Shown here piece after piece: positions 24,102 through 35,100 of a DNA stretch of 64,000 bases. Both the position numbers and the translations under genes were made by a program. Origin of the DNA: Cyathus striatus (Eukaryota > Basidiomycota > Agaricomycetes > Agaricales > Nidulariaceae). The DNA lies in NCBI GenBank assembly GCA_025738555.1, contig JAOVFP010000001.1:5208001-5272000 (forward strand), written 5' to 3'. The first letter of the stretch is position 1; each line of letters opens with the position of its first letter. The notes beneath the pieces are model-generated. The model saw only the letters and a list, made by a program, of their open reading frames with translations, made no database searches and was not told the DNA's origin.

Positions 24102-26225
24102 CTAAATCATAGTCCAAATCATCCACCCCACAAAAAGCATCATCTTCACCCTCATCGAAGCACGCTCCGCCCCGCTGGTCCTATCAGTATTATTACTCCC
24201 AGCAAGCATCGTAGCCTCCGGCACCCCGTCCGAGTTCGTGCGCTCAGGAATAGGCGTCCCGCTCGGTGCAGATTCAAACGTCACTTTAAACCCCACATCA
24301 GCTTATCATCGACAACACGAAGAACGTGAACGCACCAGGGAACTCCCCACCAGCTTTCGATGCACTCTGCACAGCTGCCACGAGCTTCTGATTAGCATCC
24401 GACGGTACAGTTGACAACAGCCCCATTCTCGGAAGATCATGCGAAGGGTACGATAGGTTGCCATAATAGTACGCCGACAGTACCCTACCCTCATCAGCAT
24501 CTTACATACGACACACAAAAGATAAAACGCACCCCTTCAAAAACGGCATGCCAAGACTCCAACTGAAAAGGTACCCGGTCCCAGGTGGGTCAGTAGACAC
24601 CACAGTCGACGCACACGTCGACACTTCGTGGTCGTACACCTGCCGGATAAAGTCGCGAGGGTCAACGGGGAACATCTTTCCGCCGATTTGGAACGCGAGC
24701 GTGTGTGGATCGTTGCATGCGAATCGGTTGCCGATGATGTTTTGAATCGTTTGGACTACGTCTTCTGGGCCTCGGATTAACGAGTTGCCCTGTGGGATTG
24801 TTAGGAAGGAATTCTGAGAGGAATAGGGGACGTACGGTATCTACAAGAGCAGAAAGCTCAATGGTGGAAGATGAAAGATTGGATCTGGGTAGACGCACAC
24901 CGTCAAGGAACACATCGTCAATGAACACTTCCCAAGCAATCGGATACTCCTACACGCCCAATCAGCGATATATCACAAACCGTGCTCACATCACACACCT
25001 CATTAGGCGAATCCTCAGGCCCAGAAATCCCTGTCATCGACATGGGATACAACCGCACAGGGACCCACGTAAGGCTATCGTTCTTCACGCCTGACGGTAG
25101 CTCGCCCACGCTCAACTGCCCTACATTACCGCCTATATCAATGGTATTGCGCTGCAGAGTCACTGCAAACATTGGCGATTCCAGCGCCCCCGTCGCTACA
25201 AGGCGGGAGAGCAGAGGACCGATCTCGGCATAGGATTGGGATAGCAGGGAGGCTACACTGGATACTCCGCGGGTTAGTTTACCTGAGGCTTTCTTGAGGA
25301 CGTCGGCGAGTTGCTGTGGGAAGGCGGGGATGTGGAAGTCAGTGTCTTTTGTTAAGTGCTTTAGTGTGTCAGTGAGCTTAGGGAAGGTGGGGGTGTGGAG
25401 GTCGGGTTGTGGTTCGGAAGTAACTTCGGGAGTATCAGACGCCGAATCATCGAGTTCGCGTTCATCGAGGGACCTCCTCGTAAGAAGCTTGTCATTGAAT
25501 ATCTCGCCGAATATCACGCTACATAGAAAATTAGCAAGAATAAAGCACAACAACTCGTAACCACGCACCTAATATACGGAAACCCAAGACCGAAAATTCC
25601 CGCAGACCCGCTGTTCGTTATAGTCGTATTCGTGTTATTAACTGCCCCAAAATATTGGTCGGAAAGCTTAAGGCCAGCAAGGTCGACCGAGTCTTTCCCA
25701 ATAAGTCCGAGAGCGTAGGTTCCCGTCTGTGAGTCTCCGTACTGGAGTAGCAGAGGCAGGCCGACGGATTGGAATGTAGACTGGGGGTACACAGGAACGT
25801 CCCCTGAACACCCACTGGTGCAGGCGTCAGAGATGATCCACAGGTCTGAGGATCCGGTGTCTGAGAACAGGAACGTATAATTAGCAACCGATCGTACGAT
25901 TTCACGTTTCTATGGGCTCACCGAGAACTAAAGGTGCTGCGACACCTCCCACAGTTAAGAGAACATTATACGTGCTTCACGAGACATCAGCCCACGACCG
26001 AAACAGACGACAAGGAACTCACAAGTCTTGATAATCGCCTAGTCCAATGGAAGCCACCGACCCTCGTTTCCGCAAAGAAGCACCAGCTTGTCGGACGATT
26101 GGAACATGAACGCCATGCTTCGTGCGCTTCGTATACCGCCTCGCAATGTCATCAAGAGTCGGTTCGGGGGCACACACCGCAGACGCAATAAAAGAGAGTG
26201 GTAGCAAAGCCAGCAAGCCCCGCAT
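24102..26225 (-). CDS. Secreted pepsin-like aspartic protease (family A1)
   Basis: The start is ATG 26225 (MRGLLALLPLSFIASAVCA), a clear signal peptide; the frame further upstream has only a TTG. A propeptide rich in Arg and Lys follows. The first catalytic motif LDTGSSDLWI is formed by a splice (exon ending near 25922, next starting near 25860). The second is LVDTGNSL, formed by a splice near 24840-24790. Between them is an unusual 60-70-residue insert rich in Leu, Thr and acidic residues (RRSLDERELDDSASDTPEV and beyond). The C-terminus has a Ser/Thr/Pro-rich stretch and a hydrophobic end (MMLFVGWMIWTMI), compatible with a GPI anchor. The last splice is uncertain: a 49-nt intron (about 24304-24352) joins the frames best. 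Family A1 enzymes cleave protein substrates outside the cell at acid pH. Confidence 0.85.
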
Positions 26226-26890
26226 GCTGAAGGAGAGACGCAGACAAGAGACGGCAGAAAGTCGCAAGTCTATTAAGTGGGGGAGGCTCTATTCTAGTTG
26301 GTCAAAAGATGATCACTTCCCCTTCTCACCGTTGCATTGTGAATGATTGCCAAGACCGCTGCTGTGTTGCCCACATGATAGGTATCTGTGTTAGCGCTGG
26401 CGATGCCGTGTAGACTTTGCAGGGTGTGAACGGTGCAGAGCCCAGGTCTGGCTTGGCTGCGATTGCGGTTGGCTAGAGATTCATAAGCTCCTGTCTACAA
26501 GCAGATGAAAGAAGTCCTTATTGGTGAAAATACTTGAAGGAACACAAGGATGTCTTAGGTGAGAGTAATGATTGCGAGGACAAGATTGTTGCGGTCTGAA
26601 TACGATGGCAGAGAAATGCCGAGATAGAAGCGCGTAAAATTAGCCTTCGTGTTGCCAAGAGCGGTGGATGGTCAACTGCACTGTGCAGGTTGGTCATGAC
26701 AAAGGAGTCATCAAAATATGTTCCGCGTGCAATGTGTATCATTCAGTTCAACTTGTAATTTTGTAAAGCCAGCACCACTTTTAGTACTAATCATTGCGCT
26801 AAAAATGGGGACAACCACGTTCGCGTGTCTTGTACCCTTGTCCTTTTAAGCTGCGTTCAGAAAAAGAAGAGTATAGAAGAAAAAAATAAG
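26226..26890. other. Intergenic, protease promoter and tRNA flank
   Basis: No coding signal supported. The short frame at 26518-26742 (-) has no recognisable feature. Confidence 0.45.
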
Positions 26891-26994
26891 TGACGAGAGT
26901 GGGATTCGAACCCACGCCCCGAAAGACCAGATTGATTGGACAGCGACTGTCCTGATCCTTAGTCTGGCGCCTTAGACCGCTCGGCCATCTCGCC
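26891..26994 (-). tRNA. tRNA-Leu(AAG), with intron
   Basis: The 104-nt sequence folds as a class II tRNA. The acceptor stem pairs GGCGAGA with TCTCGTC and the discriminator is A. The D arm reads TGGCCGAGCGGTCTAAGGC, typical for Leu. The anticodon stem pairs CCAGA with TCTGG around CTAAGG, giving anticodon AAG at positions 34-36. About 24 nt after position 37 do not fit a mature tRNA and are read as the intron. The T arm contains GGTTCGAATCC. CCA is not encoded, as expected in eukaryotes. Confidence 0.93.
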
Positions 26995-27338
26995 ATGTTT
27001 CACTCTGTGCTGGATATACACTACATGTAATGATGGAAAGCTTTTACCGGCTGGTAAGTAATTTAAGCTTCAAACTCAAGTTAGTCTCAAGTTAGTCTGG
27101 TGCAAAATTCTCATAGCTGCTATGCCACAATGCTACTTAGGTACCTCGAGCTTGGAATTCTCTCGTCCATTGAGAACCAATTGATAAGTCCTACAGTGTA
27201 AAAGATGTGAGAATGCATACGAGTCTGGACACTTCGCTGATGATAAATCAGAGACCTGCGATAAGTGTCCGTCGTACCTGTCTGTCTTTAATTTAACGCT
27301 TATTAACTGCGGAAGTCAGACCGACTCATTCAGAAGCA
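26995..27338. other. Host flank between tRNA-Leu and Helitron
   Basis: No gene seen. A short direct repeat (CAAGTTAGTCT, twice near 27077-27100) is present. Base 27338 (A on plus, T on minus) is the host T next to the Helitron 3' end. Confidence 0.5.
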
Positions 27339-27545
27339 CAAGCCTTACACCCGTGCTCCGCTACGGGAACGGGAGCCTGTCGGCTCCCTCCTCCGCTCCA
27401 CACGAATGACGGCTTGCTGTGGGGCTGCGCCCCCAGACCCCCTGCTTCTTCATCCCAGTTCTTCACACTGAGGGGCTGCGCCCCCAGACCCCCGCTTTTT
27501 TTCTTCTTGGGGGGCTGCGCCCCCCAAACCCCCTGCTGTTTCTTC
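27339..27545 (-). repeat. 3'-terminal region of Helitron B (shared with element A)
   Basis: About 205 bp near-identical to 34209-34410. Going inward from the terminus it contains the CCCGT/ACGGG hairpin, the GGGAGCC/GGCTCCC hairpin, and three spaced GC-rich palindromes of the form GGGGCTGCGCCCCC, each followed by AGACCCCC or AAACCCCC. The shared copy fixes the 3' boundary at CTTG, since sequence diverges immediately outside it. Confidence 0.9.
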
Positions 27546-27660
27546 TCACTTCATCATCTTATACCTTTAATTAAATCACTACATATTTATTCTCTATATA
27601 CATATATATACCAATATCACTTAAATATACTACAATATTTACAATATACTAAACTAAATC

Positions 27661-30600
27661 TTAAAGTAGTACTTCAGGGTACACTATATTGTTTGTAACA
27701 GCTTCTTCACTTCGTGAATCCCAAATCATCTTCAGGTGGTCAACAGATTGAACCCGTGACACTCCAACATAAAACTGTCCATGTGTAAACACCCCATTTC
27801 GAAGATCCAATCCAACATGTTGAACTGACTGTCCTTGTGCCTTATTGATCGTCATAGCAAATGCAAGTCGAACTGGAAACTGGTGTCGACAAAACCGGAA
27901 TGGCACTTGTGAAGATGATGGTTCAATCTTTATCCGTGGTATGAACACTCGAGACCCCTTCTTGTCCCCAGTTAATAACCGAACTTCCAATACTCGATTC
28001 CGTATTTGTGTAACAATTCCACGGCTTCCATTGCATACTCCATCTGAAACACTCAGGTTCGAAGCACCATCACTGGACACCCTATTTTCAATTCCAAGTG
28101 TGCCAATGGTAATCCAGAGCAATTGATTGAGTTCAGGTACTCCACAGGGTAAAGAAGTTCCCCTTCATTCCCAGGATCATCCAGAAGACTATCTGCACTG
28201 TGTAATGATATCAACTCCCCTGGGAATGAAGACAGAATCTTCTGATTCAGAGCATCCACATCATCATTCCGACTTGAAAGAATTGTTCTCTCAGCATAGT
28301 ACTCATCTGTATTCCCCTCAGCTGAATCAAGTCCAGGGTAGATAGTTGAAATAAGGGACTCCACAGTGTTTGAAGCACACTTGAAGTGGTTTGGTATTTG
28401 AATACTGTCATTAATTGTGTACTCCCCATGTCCAACATCCAGCTGCCACTGAGCAAAATCTCGTTCAGATGGGTTGTCCACATTCAGTCGCATATTGCGT
28501 CGCAGGTGAATCACTGAAATGTCTGCCCAAATATCAGATCTCTGAAGGCATGCTGACACAATTTGAGGTCGGCTCCCTCGCACCACCACAGGAAGGATTT
28601 GCTGCCAGTCACCCCCAAACACCACAGTGCATCCTCCAAATGGTCGCTCATCACGACGAAGGTCTTTGAAAGTGCGGCTCACTGCCTCATGAATATGTCG
28701 GTGCTGCATTGGTGCCTCATCCCAAATCACAGCATCAGCCTTCTTAATCAGCCCAGCCAGATCAGAGTTCTGTGCAATATTGCACATTGATGTCTCATTG
28801 ATGTCAATTGGAATCTTGAATACAGAGTGAGCAGTTCGCCCTCCAACAATCAGAAGAGCAGCAATCCCTGATGATGCAACAACAATCACTATCTTTCCCT
28901 CCCCCTGAAGGTAATAGCATAGTGTGTTGTACACATAGGTCTTTCCTGTTCCTCCAGGGCCATGCAAGAAGAACAGTTCCCCAGATTTTGATTCAATTGC
29001 CTGCACTATTCGATCAAAGGCTGCCCGCTGCTCCTCATTCAAAGTTGGCAGTCGCTGCTGAGCCAAAGCATGCTGCTGCACCACATCATATGCACTGTAT
29101 AATGCAATTAAGGGATTGTTGTCCTGGTCAATCCTTCTGTTGTTGGCTTGCTGCTCTCGTTCACGCCAGTTTCCTGTTGGCTGTGGCAGATTTTCCCATT
29201 CTGACAGAGACTTGCCAGAACTCGTTAGAAATTGATCAATCAGATACAGCCCATAATCATAGATGTCATTATCTGTAGGATCTGCAAGATCAAGTCGAGT
29301 TCGAATGATGTGTCCCAGGTCATCACAGATGTGATCCTTAAACTCATTCCAGAGACCCACATAATCCACTGGTGCACAGTCTCGAAGAATCATGGCAAAC
29401 AGGCTGCGCAGCTGATATCCTGTCTTCATTTGAGCTGCATCTCGCAAACACTCTCGCCATTCACCATCATCCTGCAGAAGACCTTTGGCCACACATGCCT
29501 CTCTAAAAGTAGGGTACTCCACTCCATCAACAGTGCGCAGGTCAGCAAATGATCTGGCTCCCTTTACCACTGTGAGCAATGTGCGCAGATAGAATCGCTC
29601 CCCAGCATTTGGATGGACAAAGTATGTTCGTCCAATGGCAAATCCCTGCTGCCGAACAGTCCACTTGCGCTCAGTTTTATTCCACACAAAGGTATTGGGC
29701 ATATTCTGGTACAAAACCTCACGTGCTTCTGGGTGTTCAATGTTGGCCTTAAAGTAAGCTGTAAGAGTGGAATCCCTGGTTGAAGCACGGTCCACCACCT
29801 CTTGCAAATCTTCAGCATTCTGATCAAATAGAACAGACTGCTCATTTGGAAGATGAATGGCCAGCCGAACAACATTTGGAACCTCATTGTGCAATTTCAT
29901 TGCAAATAATCGCCACACAGACTCACAGGCAGAGACATAGCGTGCATCCATATAGGTATTGGCCTCATTTGGATCTCTTAAAATCTCCACTGTAGCACGA
30001 TCATGGCCTTTGTAAATGTATTTGTAAATGTACTTGATTGCCTTGATGGATGCAATGCATTCAACATTGATGTGGCATCGGTACTTCCATGAGAGATATT
30101 TATTGTATGGGACAACCCAGCAGTTATTCACTGGAGTGCCATCACTGGTAGTGGGCTGAAATCGTGTGATCTCCCTCCTTTTAAGAACCGAATAAGAATC
30201 ATCAGTTATAGAGGTCTCATCACGATAAGGCTTTGGGAATCCCTTTGAGCACTTGCCACCTTCCATGCATGACTGATTGCTGCCAGGACCACAGGGTTTG
30301 TGAATCATTGTTCTCAGGATCAAATTGTACAGCTCAGGTTCAGTGTCAGGATCAGGAAGCTCAGCACTTATCAAGCTGTCAATGTCCTCTGGTGTGCGCA
30401 ACTTGTCCTCTGGAGCCAGAAAAACAATCAGATGCATGTGAGGCAGTCCACGCTTCTGGAATTCAATGGTATGGATATGTGCAACACAGCGTCCAAAGAT
30501 GCCCTCCTTGTAGATGTCGCGGATGATCTGCAGCTGAATTTGACGAAAAACGCGAACTACAATGTCTGGCCGATCATGAGCTTCCACCCCTTCAGGGAGG

Positions 30601-33048
30601 GCACTCTTCACATCTGGATGATGGGGATCCATGGTCACCGTGAGGAAGAGGTCTGCAAAGTTAAAGTGGCGATTGACAGCCAGTGCATCCTGACAGTTCT
30701 GACGCATGTATCGAGCACTTCCAGCAAAACTGGAGGGAACAATTACCCTTTTCCCAAGTTCATTCCCTTGCACATTAGGATTTGCTGAAATGGCATCAAC
30801 CAATCCCTGATAGGTATCAGCGCGAATCTCATCTTGATGCTTTTCAATCCAACGCAATCGAGACTGCTCAAGACATGCCCATGAGTCCACTATATACTCC
30901 TGAAAAAGCTTCTTTGTCATGAATTGATGAAGATTCAGCCCAACACGTGGATGGATGTGGTAGCGAAAAACTCGGCTTGTGAGACATGGTCACGCTTCTT
31001 TGTTGTTGGTGCATCCTCCTCCTCTCCTGGTTCCCTGTTAGGCAGAGCATCATCATCATCCACCTCCCCCACACCATTGTATGGAATGCCACGCTCCCAA
31101 CCAAGTTGACCCCTTGGCCACATGATTGGATAATGAAATGACCAATACATTGGATTGATCTCACTGATTCGTTGCAGTCCACCATCAATGTGATGCATGA
31201 TAACCTCCGAGGTCCCTCAACCTGATCACCATCACCAAGCAGAAGAGCTGCAATCTCATCTACAGCTGGAACATTGTATCGCCGTCGATCTTTGTTTGTA
31301 GGAGCTAAAATGGCAAGACGACAATTCCCATTTGGATTCTCGTTCCTCCGTATTAGCTCATAGGCCTTCTGATACACTGATGCTCCAGGATGATGACGAT
31401 AGAGAACATCTTCCAATGTTCTCATGACATTAACATCCATGTTAAGATTTTGATTTGCAGGATGACCATTAATTCGATCCTGAGCAGAAGGTGCCTCACC
31501 TCCATCATGAATGTAGAGCTGAGCATATTTTTTGGGGAGGCCCTCGCGAGGCAGGAGTGATCCAGCATAATGAGTGAGACGCCCTCCAATTTTGAAAACG
31601 TATGGACCTCCTGCCTGGATGGAAGCAGGTTTCTGAACACCCAAGGATGTCATGGCAAAGGCACTGTTGTATTGCCGAATGTTGTCCTGGAAATTCTTGT
31701 TTCCATCCTTAGCAAGAAGCTCCATCAACTCTCTGGGTGATTGTCCCCAGCCTGGAAGTTTAACTTTTCCAGTCAGACAGCAACTTCCAAAATGAAGGCG
31801 CTCTCTGGTAGATGAAGTCAAACGTTCAGCCTTCCAATGCAAGGCATCACAATCAGGGCAGACATCAGTGAATGGTCCAAGGGAGAATTTTGGCCGATTA
31901 TGATCAAATGGTTGGCGGGCAATAGGAATGCGAGGAGGTGGTGGAGGTGGTGGTGGAATATCTGGTATGTCAATGACTATCATGTTTTCATCCAGAAACT
32001 GCAGTGGTGGCTATAATAATATATATATATATATATTAGTATGATAATTGGCAAAAGATAACTTGAACACATACAGCAGGATTTTGTTCAATAAAATGTT
32101 GTTGTTGAGGATGGGGAGGGGGAGGAGGAGGAGGAGGAGGAGGAGGAGGAGCAATTATAGGAGGAACCCATCGAAAAACTGGGTGACGTTGTTGAGCAGG
32201 AGCTGGAGCATTTTGTTGAATGCGTGGAGGATGTTGTTGATATACATGAAGTGGCTGAACAGGAGGAGGAGGAACAGGAGCAGGATTAATCTGGAAAGGG
32301 GGAACAGGAGCAGGAGCATTATTTTGAGCATTTGGAGTATGTTGTTGATTAACTTGGAATGGTGGCAGAAGAGCAAGAACATGGGGAGGAAGAGCAGGTG
32401 CAGCAGCAATATTAGGTACATTAATCTTTAAATTGAATTTAAAAAGATGGTTAATGAGAACATTTAGAAACCACATACCTGTCTGGGATTTGGATGTAGA
32501 ATAGGAGGCATCCATTGAATACCAATTGGAGGATTCTGTTGTATATTTTGCTGGTTTGGAGGAGCCAGATTATTATTTCCATTATGATTTCCATGTCTAT
32601 GTCTTCCCCTTCCAACTGGAGTCAGAAGAGGAGGAAGCCTGGCACGCATTGCTTCCAAATTGGCATAAAGATTGGGAAACAGTGGTTGGGCTGGAGGGTC
32701 AGCAGGCAGGGGCACATGTCCATTTTCAACATTGCCCAATGCATGCAAATTTCCCTCCTGAGCTCCATGTTGTCTAACCCTTCCCCTACCAATGAGTGGC
32801 AATAAGGGAGGAAGGTTCCGACGCATGGCTTCTAAATGAGCAGGAAGGTTGTGATATACTGGTTGGGCAGGAGGCTCAGCAGGCAGTGGTATGCGCCTAT
32901 TTTCTGGGCCTTCCAGTGCACGTGCATCACGCTCAGCCTGCCGCACATTCATGCGAGCCTGCTCTGCTGAGCTGTTGGGAGTTGACCTTTTAACAGTTTT
33001 ATTAGTACAGATTCTGCCACATTTTAGGGGAAGCAAAATGACATACAT
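27661..33048 (-). pseudogene. Helitron Rep/PIF1-type helicase, interrupted by three 1-nt frameshifts
   Basis: The reading region runs from about 33048 to the stop at 27661. Three proline-rich N-terminal exons (to 32479, 32075-32425, then from 32010) carry two tandem copies of a roughly 55-aa unit (PLPAEPPAQPVYHNLP and PLPADPPAQPLFPNLY) and a poly-Pro tract. Then come the Helitron N-terminal domain, the HUH-like motif (QKRGLPHMHLIVFL), a two-tyrosine segment (IKYIYKYIYKGHDR), and an SF1/PIF1 helicase with Walker A GPGGTGKT, Walker B VIWDEAPM, and the C-terminal motif LAFAMTINKAQGQS. The conserved frame moves by one base at three places: near 31207 (CC where CCC is expected), near 30960 (A where AA is expected), and near 28058 (TT where TTT is expected). 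Everything else is full length. Helitron proteins nick and replicate DNA by rolling circle. Intron 1 may split the start codon (AT before it, G after it). Confidence 0.9.
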
Positions 33049-34208
33049 GGATCCTCCTGAATTTGTGCTGTATCTTGTGAAAAAATAGAGTGGTTGTTAG
33101 GTCCAGCTGGGCTATCCCAGTAACACAGAGAAGAAGCGAAATCGGTGGGAACAGTGGTAGTTGATAATGGAGCTACTTCCTAAAGAGGAAGGGGGCAACT
33201 GAAAAATACGCCACACCAATCTCCCTACACACTGCGCACAGAGAGTGGTCCCAACTCTAATATAGAGCTGTGTGGCAACCGGCAAACACTCGTAAAGAGA
33301 GGCCAGGTAGGTAGGACTTCACTGCACTTCACCTTGGTCTGCCAATTCTCCTGCCACTGTAATGCCTGAGACGGCTGCAGCCAAAAACACAGTCTCTACC
33401 TTAAACACAACCCAAAGAAGCCAGAAAGCCAGAGAGCCAGAGAGCCAAAGAGCCAGAGAGAGCCAGAGAGCCAGAGTCCAGAGCCAAGAGTCCAAGAGTC
33501 CAAGGTCCAGGGGTGTCCAAGGGGTGTAACCTGTAAAAAAACCAAAAAAAACTTGCAGAAATGCAAGAAAAGCACTATAGAAAAGTGCAGTGGCTGCCCA
33601 AAAAAAGCGAAAATTCAGCGAAAATGAAGCAGTAATGTGCCTGAACACATACAATAGGGTAGAGAGGCAAAAAATCAAGGGGGAAAGTGAAGGGAGGTGC
33701 AGAAGGGATTCAAAGATCTTCAAAAAATAGCCAAAAAAGCGCAAAAATACAAAGAAAACACTATGGAGTGGTGCAGTGGCTGACAAAAAAAGCGGAAAGT
33801 CAGTCAATATGAAGCAACACTGTGCCTAAATACATACAGAATTAAGGTGGGGCCAAAAATCGAGGGGGGAAAGTGGGGGGAGCAAAGGAAAGGGCAGGAG
33901 CACAGCAATCAGTGCAGCATGCACCAATGTGGCGCGGCAAGGTGCGCGCGGGCGCGGGCGTGCTTAGTAATAATGGTGGTGGCACGGCACTTGAGGGCAC
34001 GGAAACCATTTCAAGAAGCTTAGTCATTTGATTAGTCATAGTCATTTGATTAGTCATTTGCTTAGTCATTTTCATTTCTCTTTTGGTTTGTATTTCCAAA
34101 TTTTGATCAAAACAAATATTGTAAAATATCGTCGGGGTTTCCCTCCGAATGCATTCCCACGGCAATATTTATATCCACTTTCCCAGGCCCCTTCTCTTTC
34201 TATTTAGA
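33049..34208 (-). repeat. 5' noncoding region of Helitron B with simple and tandem repeats
   Basis: No gene seen. It contains a GAGCCA-rich simple repeat (about 33418-33530). It also has two diverged copies of a roughly 190-bp block (about 33540-33720 and 33730-33900; each has AAAAAAGCG, ATGAAGCA and TGTGCCT in the same order). A short tandem of TTAGTCAT units lies at about 34018-34075, and the 142-bp 5' terminal sequence at 34067-34208 is shared with element A. Confidence 0.7.
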
Positions 34209-34410
34209 CAAGCTTTACACCCGTGCTCCGCTACGGGTACGGGAGCCTGTCGGCTCCCTCCTCCGCTCCACACAGATGACAGCTTGCTGTGGGGCTGCGC
34301 CCCCCAGACCCCCTGCTTCTTCATCCCAGTTCTTTTGGCTGAGGGGCTGCGCCCCCAGACCCCCGCTTTTTTTCTTCTTGGGGGTTGCACCCCCCAAACC
34401 CCCTGCTAAC
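34209..34410 (-). repeat. 3'-terminal region of Helitron A
   Basis: Near-identical to 27339-27545. Hairpins CCCGT/ACGGG at 34220-34237 and GGGAGCC/GGCTCCC at 34241-34258 are conserved, with the three GGGGCTGCGCCCCC-type palindromes further in (the innermost degraded to GGGGTTGCACCCCC). Confidence 0.9.
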
Positions 34411-34440
34411 CCATGAGGCATATATCTACCCATGTATTTT

Positions 34441-35100
34441 ATATCTACACCCGTGTAGGTTTATATCTACACCCGTGTAGGTTTATATCTACACCCGTGT
34501 AGGTTTATATCTACACCCGTGTAGGTTTATATCTACACCCGTGTAGGTTTATATCTACACCCGTGTAGGTTTATATCTACACCCGTGTAGGTTTATATCT
34601 ACACCCGTGTAGGTTTATATCTACACCCGTGTAGGTTTATATCTACACCCGTGTAGGTTTATATCTACACCCGTGTAGGTTTATATCTACACCCGTGTAG
34701 GTTTATATCTACACCCGTGTAGGTTTATATCTACACCCGTGTAGGTTTATATCTACACCCGTGTAGGTTTATATCTACACCCGTGTAGGTTTATATCTAC
34801 ACCCGTGTAGGTTTATATCTACACCCGTGTAGGTTTATATCTACACCCGTGTAGGTTTATATCTACACCCGTGTAGGTTTATATCTACACCCGTGTAGGT
34901 TTATATCTACACCCGTGTAGGTTTATATCTACACCCGTGTAGGTTTATATCTACACCCGTGTAGGTTTATATCTACACCCGTGTAGGTTTATATCTACAC
35001 CCGTGTAGGTTTATATCTACACCCGTGTAGGTTTATATCTACACCCGTGTAGGTTTATATCTACACCCGTGTAGGTTTATATCTACACCCATGTAGGTTT
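34441..35100. repeat. 22-bp hairpin minisatellite, 30 units
   Basis: Exactly 30 head-to-tail units of 22 bp fill 660 bp. All appear identical except the last, which has A for G (ACCCATG). A degenerate unit precedes the array at about 34421. Each unit contains the near-palindrome CTACACCCGTGTAG (six-base stem, CC loop). There are no variable spacers, so it is a satellite and not a CRISPR array. It lies just inside the GC-rich 3' region of Helitron A. Confidence 0.97.

Larger units (their letters stand above)
27339..34208 (-). mobile_element. Helitron B, Rep/helicase-encoding (6870 bp)
   Basis: On the minus strand the element begins at 34208 with TCTAAATAGAAAG and ends at 27339 with CTTG. The 3' end has the expected stem-loop: CCCGT..ACGGG at 27350-27367, about 11 nt from the terminus, and a second perfect stem GGGAGCC/GGCTCCC at 27371-27388. 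The base after the 3' end is T (complement of 27338). Between the ends lies a full Helitron Rep/helicase reading region. The element ends CTTG, not the textbook CTRR, but the same four bases end the adjacent element A. Its 5' end is directly preceded by the 3' end of element A. The three frameshifts in its gene suggest it is not currently autonomous, unless they are consensus errors. Confidence 0.88.

Noticed and set aside
26799..26996. 66-codon frame on the minus strand
   Set aside because: It is the tRNA-Leu gene read through; the tRNA fold and anticodon explain the sequence.
27414..27698. 94-codon ORF with repeated GCAPRPP
   Set aside because: It is a translation of the GC-rich palindromes in the Helitron 3' region.
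28053..30920. Host PIF1 helicase gene
   Set aside because: The PIF1 domain is fused to a Helitron Rep domain and lies between Helitron termini, so it belongs to the element.
34441..35100. Possible CRISPR array
   Set aside because: Units are contiguous 22-mers with no spacers, in a eukaryotic genome and inside a Helitron. It is a minisatellite.
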